Of a stretch of 64,000 nucleotides of DNA, positions 59,101 to 64,000 are shown piece by piece (position 1 is the first letter of the stretch; the number at the start of each line of letters is the position of its first letter). This DNA comes from Paraspadella gotoi (lineage: Eukaryota > Chaetognatha), in contig CM119267.1 of NCBI GenBank assembly GCA_051294375.1, forward strand, positions 3,097,344 to 3,161,343, written 5' to 3'. The notes beneath the pieces are model-generated. The model was not told the DNA's origin. It searched no databases and worked only from the letters and a program-made list of their open reading frames with translations. Both the position numbers and the translations under genes were made by a program.

Positions 59101-62100
59101 CAACTTTGTCCTCGAATCCCTTTCCCTCGCTCTCGGCTTCACGACGACCGCGTCGACCTTCGGCCTGAACTTTGTCTTGTGTCTGCGGTCGACCTGTTCC
59201 AACATCTTCCGATGCCCTTCCTCCTCCAACCGGAGGAGCTCGGCCTTCTCGTCCGGCGAGGGAAGGCGGTGCTTGTAGTACTTCTTGCGAATCTCGGGCG
59301 GGAGGTAGCCCTGTTGGGAGGATGGAAGGCGTTTGAAGGGGGCGTTGGCGGAGAATTGGAAGGAAGGAAGATGGATTGGAAGAAGGGAGGAAATGAGAAA
59401 GTTAAAAAAGAATTTTTTGGGAGAAACGTGAACGTAAAGTATTAAAGAAAAATATTGTGACGTATTCCTTTCTTTTTCGTTGTGTTAACTGTTACTGTTA
59501 ACTGTTAACGCTGATGAAGGCTTGTATTAAGCCGAAACATGTTCGTTTCTCTATTGAAATAAAAAATCTCGTTGTTGAATTCAATTTAAAACTTTTCTAA
59601 AGACAAATATTAAAATGAAAACTAAACAGCGACCATCGAAAGAAAGAAAAGCTTAAAAACATGGTTATAGTACAAACCACTTTTTATTTTATCATAAAGA
59701 AAATTCTTAAAATTTTCATTTCATTCTAACTCTTAAGTACCGTTAAATCAATATTTAAACATTTTTTACCGTTACGACCGAACAAGTTACTTTAATATTT
59801 AATATTAAACTAACAAATAAAAAAATGAGGTCTCACCTCGTACGAGTACCTCCTCCCTGGCGGATACTTTGGTATCGCCAAACGATCGATGACCGATTGT
59901 CGCGGCGCTTTCTTCTGCTTAGGCTGCTCCGCGTCGCCGGCGCCGTCCTGCCGTATCTGCAGACTGGCGCCGCTTTTCTTCTCCAGCAAATTGGTGTAGA
60001 TGTGTTTCCGCAGCCGGTTGGGCAGTTCGTTGTACTGACGTTCGTGGACGGAGACCGATTTGTAGATCGCTCCCGTCGGCTGGGGTTTCTTTTGCGGGTT
60101 AATGGGTTAATGGGTTAATGGGTTAATGGGTTAATGGGTTAATCCTTGTTTTTTGGTTTTTGTTATTCTTCGCGCTCTCTTATCCCAGAGCGCCTCATAT
60201 CTGTTCCTTAATCCCGGAATTTAATTTTTAATATTTGTCTTAAAGTTTAAGTTAAACATCATCTTAAACTTAGAACCCAATTTCCAACCCTAATCTCAAA
60301 CCTAATCCCTAAATTCTCACTTGAACCTAAAACCCTAATCTCTNNNNNNNNNNCTTGTTCCGTCCACAGAACCCAATTTCCAACCCTAATCTCAAACCTA
60401 ATTCCTAAATTCTCACTTGAACCTAAAACCCTAATCTTTAACCTAATCCCTAATCTCTAACCCTTATTATTAACTTAATCCTTAACTGTAACTGCTAACC
60501 TAAACTACAAAAATTAACTCCTTTTCAAATTCAAGATAAAAAATAGGGCGTTCTGGGAAAATAAGGCCATGCTTCGTTTACGATCGTTAATCATCTGTTT
60601 TAAATAAAATTAACAGGGAATAGTGTCAAGTTTTATAGACAATAAACTTATAAAAGGTAAAAAACTAACTCACTCAATAACTCAACCATCCAAATTCCAA
60701 AACTATCGTTCAATCATTACAATCAATCAATCAATCATCACTCAATCTTCCAAGTTTCCCAGTTTCCAACCTTCTTATTGACGAAATGTCTCTGATTCTC
60801 GATCGGCACGAACAGTTTATCCTCGCAGGTTCGTCCCTTCCTCAGATTGTGCATCTTCCGCTGCTGATCGGCGTAGGCGTCTCTCGCCGGCGTCAGTTTG
60901 ACTACGGCGTCGGGCGGATACTTCCGGGCGAACCTCGTTCCGCTGGAGACGTTGGAGCGAAGAGACTCTTCGGACTTTCGCGGTTCCGCGACCGACTGGG
61001 GGCGCGGCGTGGGAGTCGTCTTCCCTTCGTCGTAGTTGGCGACGGCGAACTGGACTCGCGACTTGGAACCGAGATGCGTCTCGACGTCGGCGATGCTGTA
61101 AGGAGCGGACTTGTCCAGCTTGGCCTTTTCTCTGGCCTGCAGCTCTCGCAGGCGCGCCCGCTCCTGTCTCTTCTTTCGCTCCTTAGACTTCTTGGCCATG
61201 TCGGCCTTGACTTGCTCCAGTATGCGATGGAGCTGCGCGGCCTTCCTCCATCGCTCTTGGTTGGGATCGTCTTCTTCGACTATTGATTTGACGTTTCGAC
61301 CCCAAGGATCACGTTTTTGTTCTGCGGTGATCATTTTGTGCTTCACTGGAGGGACTTTGCGGTTCACCTGGCGGGAATGGCCGGAATCATTTATTACATT
61401 AATAATAATAATAAAGTCAATTGAATTCTCGTCGAGAAAAAATTTACAAGTTGATTTATATAACTAATTTTATTTCGTATGCTCAGCGACCGACCCCTTC
61501 CCGATGTTTAAATTTATTTATTGCCTTTTCGGCCTGTTTGGGGCCTTTATCATGGATGTAATCTTTTTTCTTAATTTGCCCCCTTTACATTTGACTAACT
61601 TACTTTAAATTTAAAGTTTAATCAATTACTCTGAATTGGATAGAATTGGATAGAATTGGATAGAACTGCCGTAGTTTTCTTTCATAATAGCGTAGTTTCG
61701 CTATTTTTGTCTTAATCGATTTGATTTATCTATTTACTGATTTTGGTTTGTTTTTCCGCGTTTATATAAGCGTTTTTATTCGAATGCAACAGGTTGATTA
61801 AATACAAAAAAAACCAAGAGAGAAAAAAAAATTATTCATCTTCACAAAAAAAAATAAATCTTCACTCACCCTTCTCTCTCCTCACAACCCATCACCTGGT
61901 AAGTGATCCTCGATTCCCAACGCCCGTACTTTTGCGAGGGCATCCCCTTCGGAGGAGCGAGTCCACGATTCCCTGGCTCCTTGTACAACTTGGGCCACGG
62001 CGGAGTGATGCTTGCGCTGAAGGTAAGGCGTCCGGTCGTAGTTGACGTAAGGGCGCGGATGTAGAACGGGATTACGCCACTGTTCGTTGAGGGACTTTGT

Positions 62101-64000
62101 GTTGTACCACCCGTTCATTTCCACGTGGCGGGACGAAGGTAGGAGCCAGTTCGCCTTCTTGTCTTGCGATAAGGCTGGGCGTTGAAGACGGCTCCGCCTT
62201 CTTGGATAGAGGCCGCTGCAAGTCGCTGGAGGATGATCCACCGCTGCCGCCCGGCCAGTTCGAGTCTTTCGTCCCCGCCAGCCGCCTTTCTTTCGTCTTC
62301 CGACGCCCGTCGCAGCGCCGCCACCGGCTCCGTCGCCGCTGCCATCTTCGCCATCTCCACCGTGTCTTCTGCCACTTCTTCCTCCTTGCCATCTCCTCCT
62401 GCGCCTCCGGTACCGTCACCTCCGCTGCCATCTCCCCTGAACCGTCTCCGCCTTTTCCTTTTCCTTTACCACCGCCGCCGCCGCACCGCCACCGCCACCG
62501 CCTCTACCGCCACCGCGGCCACCATCTTTGCCACCACCACCACCACCGCTGCCATCACCACCACTACCATCTTTACCACCTCCTCCCTTACCTCCTCCTC
62601 CTTCGCCCCCAGCGCCTTTTCCGGCTCCTTTACCAGCGCCATCTGCTCCACCCGCTCCCCCTGCTCCGCCCCGCCTCCAGCTCCATCGGCACCTGCTCCT
62701 CCAGCTCCTCCAGCTCCCCGGCTCCAGCACCACGACCATCAGCACCTCCGCCAGCTCCACGCCACCTCCAGCTCCTCCACCTCCTGCTCCACCTCCAGCT
62801 CCTTCTCCTCCAGCTCCACCAGCGCCGCCGGTCCTCCAGCACCTGCACCCGCACCTCCAGCTCCAGCACCTCCTGCTTCCGCACCTCCACCCCGGCACCT
62901 CCGGCACCCGCACCTCCGACACCCGCACTCCAGCTCCTGCGCCTCGGCACCTGCACCTCCACCTCCGGACCTCCACCTCCGGCACCCGCACCTCCGCACC
63001 CGCACCTCCGGCTCCCCACCTCCAGCTCCTGCACCTCCGGCTCCCTCACCTCCAGCTCCTGCCACCTGCACCGCCAGCCCGTCCTGCACCTCCAGCTCCT
63101 GCACCGCCAGCTCCTGCCCCTCCAGCTCCTGCGCCACCGGCTCCTGCACCTCCAGCACCTGCACTCCAGCACCCGCAGCTCCTCCACCCCCAACTCCAGC
63201 GCCACCAGCCCCGGCACCTGCACCTCCTGCCCCTCCTGCACCTGCACCACCTCCAGCCCCCGCTCCAGTCCTCCAGCTCCAGCCCCTCCCGCCACCGCCT
63301 GCACCTGCACCACCTGCGCCACCTGCACCGGCAGCTCCAGCGCCACCCGCTCCTCACCTCCCGCGCCACCCGCTCCTGCACTCCGCGCCACCTGCACCTC
63401 CACCTCCAGCGCCACCTGCGCCTCCACCTCCGCGCCACCCGCGCCTGCGCCTCCACCAGCGCCTGCCCACCAGCTCCACCCGCGCCTGCACCTCCTTTAC
63501 CAGCACCACCGGCTCCACCTCCAGCGCCACCACCTCCTGCACCCCGCCCTTTTCCACGCCCCCCCGCCGCCCCCTTGGCGCTCTCCAACGCCCTCATCTG
63601 TTTCTCCAGTTTGTCGGCGTTGTCGTTGCCCGCCTTTTGTTTGTCCCTCTGAGCCTTCACCTCCTTGAGGGTCCGCTCGACGAGGCTGGAGCGCTCCATG
63701 CGGCCGCCGACGGAGTCGTCGTCGCCGATGATGGCCGTGGCGAGCGGATTGGTCTCCATCACGGTGTAGGTCTTGGAGAGTTCGTTGAGGTTGACGTTGA
63801 GATCCTCTTCGTCGTCCTCTTCGATTTTGTCGTCGTCGGTTTTGCCGATTCGGTTCCAGTTGCGCTTCAATGCGCGGACGGTGATCTCGGTGGAAGGATC
63901 GGTGGTGGTCGTAGTTGTCATTGTGGTCGGAACTGTGGTTGTGGTCGACGCGCCCACGGTCGAAGATTCCGTGGCTTGCGTGGTCGGCTCCTCTGCTTCG
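56035..64000 (-). CDS. large Gly-rich, basic coiled-coil protein with repeated exon modules; 5' end outside window
   Basis: Minus-strand exons: a large exon from beyond 64000 to 61896, then 61367-60771, 60088-59837, 59310-59046, 58449-58192, 57183-56917, 56540-56370, 56158-56035 (TAA). Roughly 1,350 aa are visible. Order: Thr-rich and acidic N-part; coiled coil SSLVERTLKEVKAQRDKQKA; Gly/Ala-rich tract (63550-62400); EDTVEMAKMAAATEPVAALR; HVEMNGWYNTKSLNEQW; KLYKEPGNRG; a Lys/Arg-rich helix (KKSKERKKRQERARLRELQA); NELPNRLRKHIYTNLLEKK; PPEIRKKYYKHRLPSPDEKA; then modules SGESTIGFAEMREEV and KLPDALKMRDKSARNISAK. I do not recognise the family; composition suggests a cytoskeletal or ciliary/centrosomal protein, which is inference only. 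Phases agree through exons 2-4 and 5-8. The large exon is broken by several one-base indels, and the 59046 donor is off by two bases, so the frame is not continuous in this assembly. Confidence 0.75.
58578..58587. other. assembly gap, 10 N
   Basis: Flanked by an 85-90 bp direct duplication (58480-58577 and 58588-58692). Confidence 1.
60098..60146 (+). repeat. GGGTTAAT tandem repeat
   Basis: Six 9-bp GGGTTAATG units, immediately upstream (minus strand) of exon 60088. Confidence 0.85.
60165..60580 (-). repeat. family F repeat with degenerate telomere-like array
   Basis: Ends in GGGCGTTCTGGGAAAATAAG and encloses (AACCCTAATCTC)-like drifted CCCTAA units, in the intron between exons 60771 and 60088. 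Unit order matches 54565-54680 reversed. Confidence 0.65.
60344..60353. other. assembly gap, 10 N
   Basis: Flanked by a roughly 75-bp direct duplication of a telomere-like region (60269-60343 and 60369-60440). Confidence 1.
60771..61367 (-). CDS. second visible exon of the large gene
   Basis: 597 bases, phase 0 at both ends, acceptor CCGCCAG and donor GTTGGA. It encodes VNRKVPPVKHKMITAEQKRD, DPWGRNVKSIVEEDDPNQER, a long Lys/Arg/Glu helix, and FVPIENQRHFVNKK. The frame continues past the donor to a TGA at 60738, which I take as read-through because the next exon (KPQPTGAIYKSVSVHERQ) fits in phase. Confidence 0.75.
62400..63550 (-). repeat. coding minisatellite, Gly/Ala-rich
   Basis: Tandem GGAGCTGGAGGTGCAGG-like 9-18 bp units. 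In the gene's frame it gives GAGGAGGGAG-type runs, but the frame slips repeatedly, so all three minus-strand frames contain Gly-rich blocks. The plus strand shows a long Pro-rich open frame that is the shadow of this tract. Confidence 0.8.

Noticed and set aside
60786-61467. Plus-strand frames of 118-166 aa
   Set aside because: Antisense shadows of the 61367-60771 exon, which has the better splice phases and codon pattern.
62097-63668. 523-aa and 374-aa plus-strand Pro-rich open frames
   Set aside because: They are the complement of the Gly-rich minus-strand coding tract; period-3 composition keeps several frames open and no domain or splice context supports them.

Overview
The window is nuclear DNA from an intron-rich metazoan, most likely an invertebrate; I cannot name the species. 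The evidence is GT-AG introns, animal-specific families (ankyrin/SOCS-box protein, POPX-type PP2C phosphatase, RASL10 GTPase, DEG/ENaC channel, XK-like membrane protein), tRNA-Gly genes, many dispersed short repeats and very abundant CT/GA and GAC/GTC microsatellites. There is no bacterial-style gene organisation.

Layout. 240-390 (-) is the first exon of an aldo/keto reductase that runs off the left edge. 2577-7250 (-) is a roughly ten-exon ankyrin-repeat + SOCS-box (ASB-type) gene. 7251-12630 is repeat-rich, with a 35-bp minisatellite, a palindromic repeat, a tRNA-Gly and CT arrays. 12685-20540 (+) is a 14-exon PPM1E/PPM1F (POPX) phosphatase of about 691 aa whose exons join in phase. 21633-26878 (-) holds exons of an unrecognised multi-pass membrane protein surrounding a single-exon 907-aa XK-like membrane protein (22469-25192). 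26900-33640 is mostly low-complexity and repeat DNA. 33643-53581 (+) is a six-exon RASL10 Ras-like GTPase; its long second intron contains a complete two-exon DEG/ENaC channel gene (41796-43945, +) and a second tRNA-Gly. 56035-64000 (-) is a large unrecognised gene with a Gly-rich tract, basic coiled-coil regions and a repeated exon module; its 5' end is outside the window.

Assembly quality matters here. Six N-gaps are present. The three 10-N gaps and both 25-N gaps sit beside duplicated or error-laden sequence. Several real exons appear to carry small indels that break the reading frame: ASB exon 2, the RASL10 last exon, and the large exon and a donor of the gene at 56-64 kb. Frameshifts should be read first as likely assembly errors, not as pseudogenes.

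The genes do not form an obvious pathway. The most interesting biology is the exon-module repeat protein at 56-64 kb, the intronless XK-like protein, the channel gene nested in RASL10, two tandem arrays that repeat a 5' splice-site sequence, and at least six dispersed repeat families, two of them tRNA-derived SINEs.
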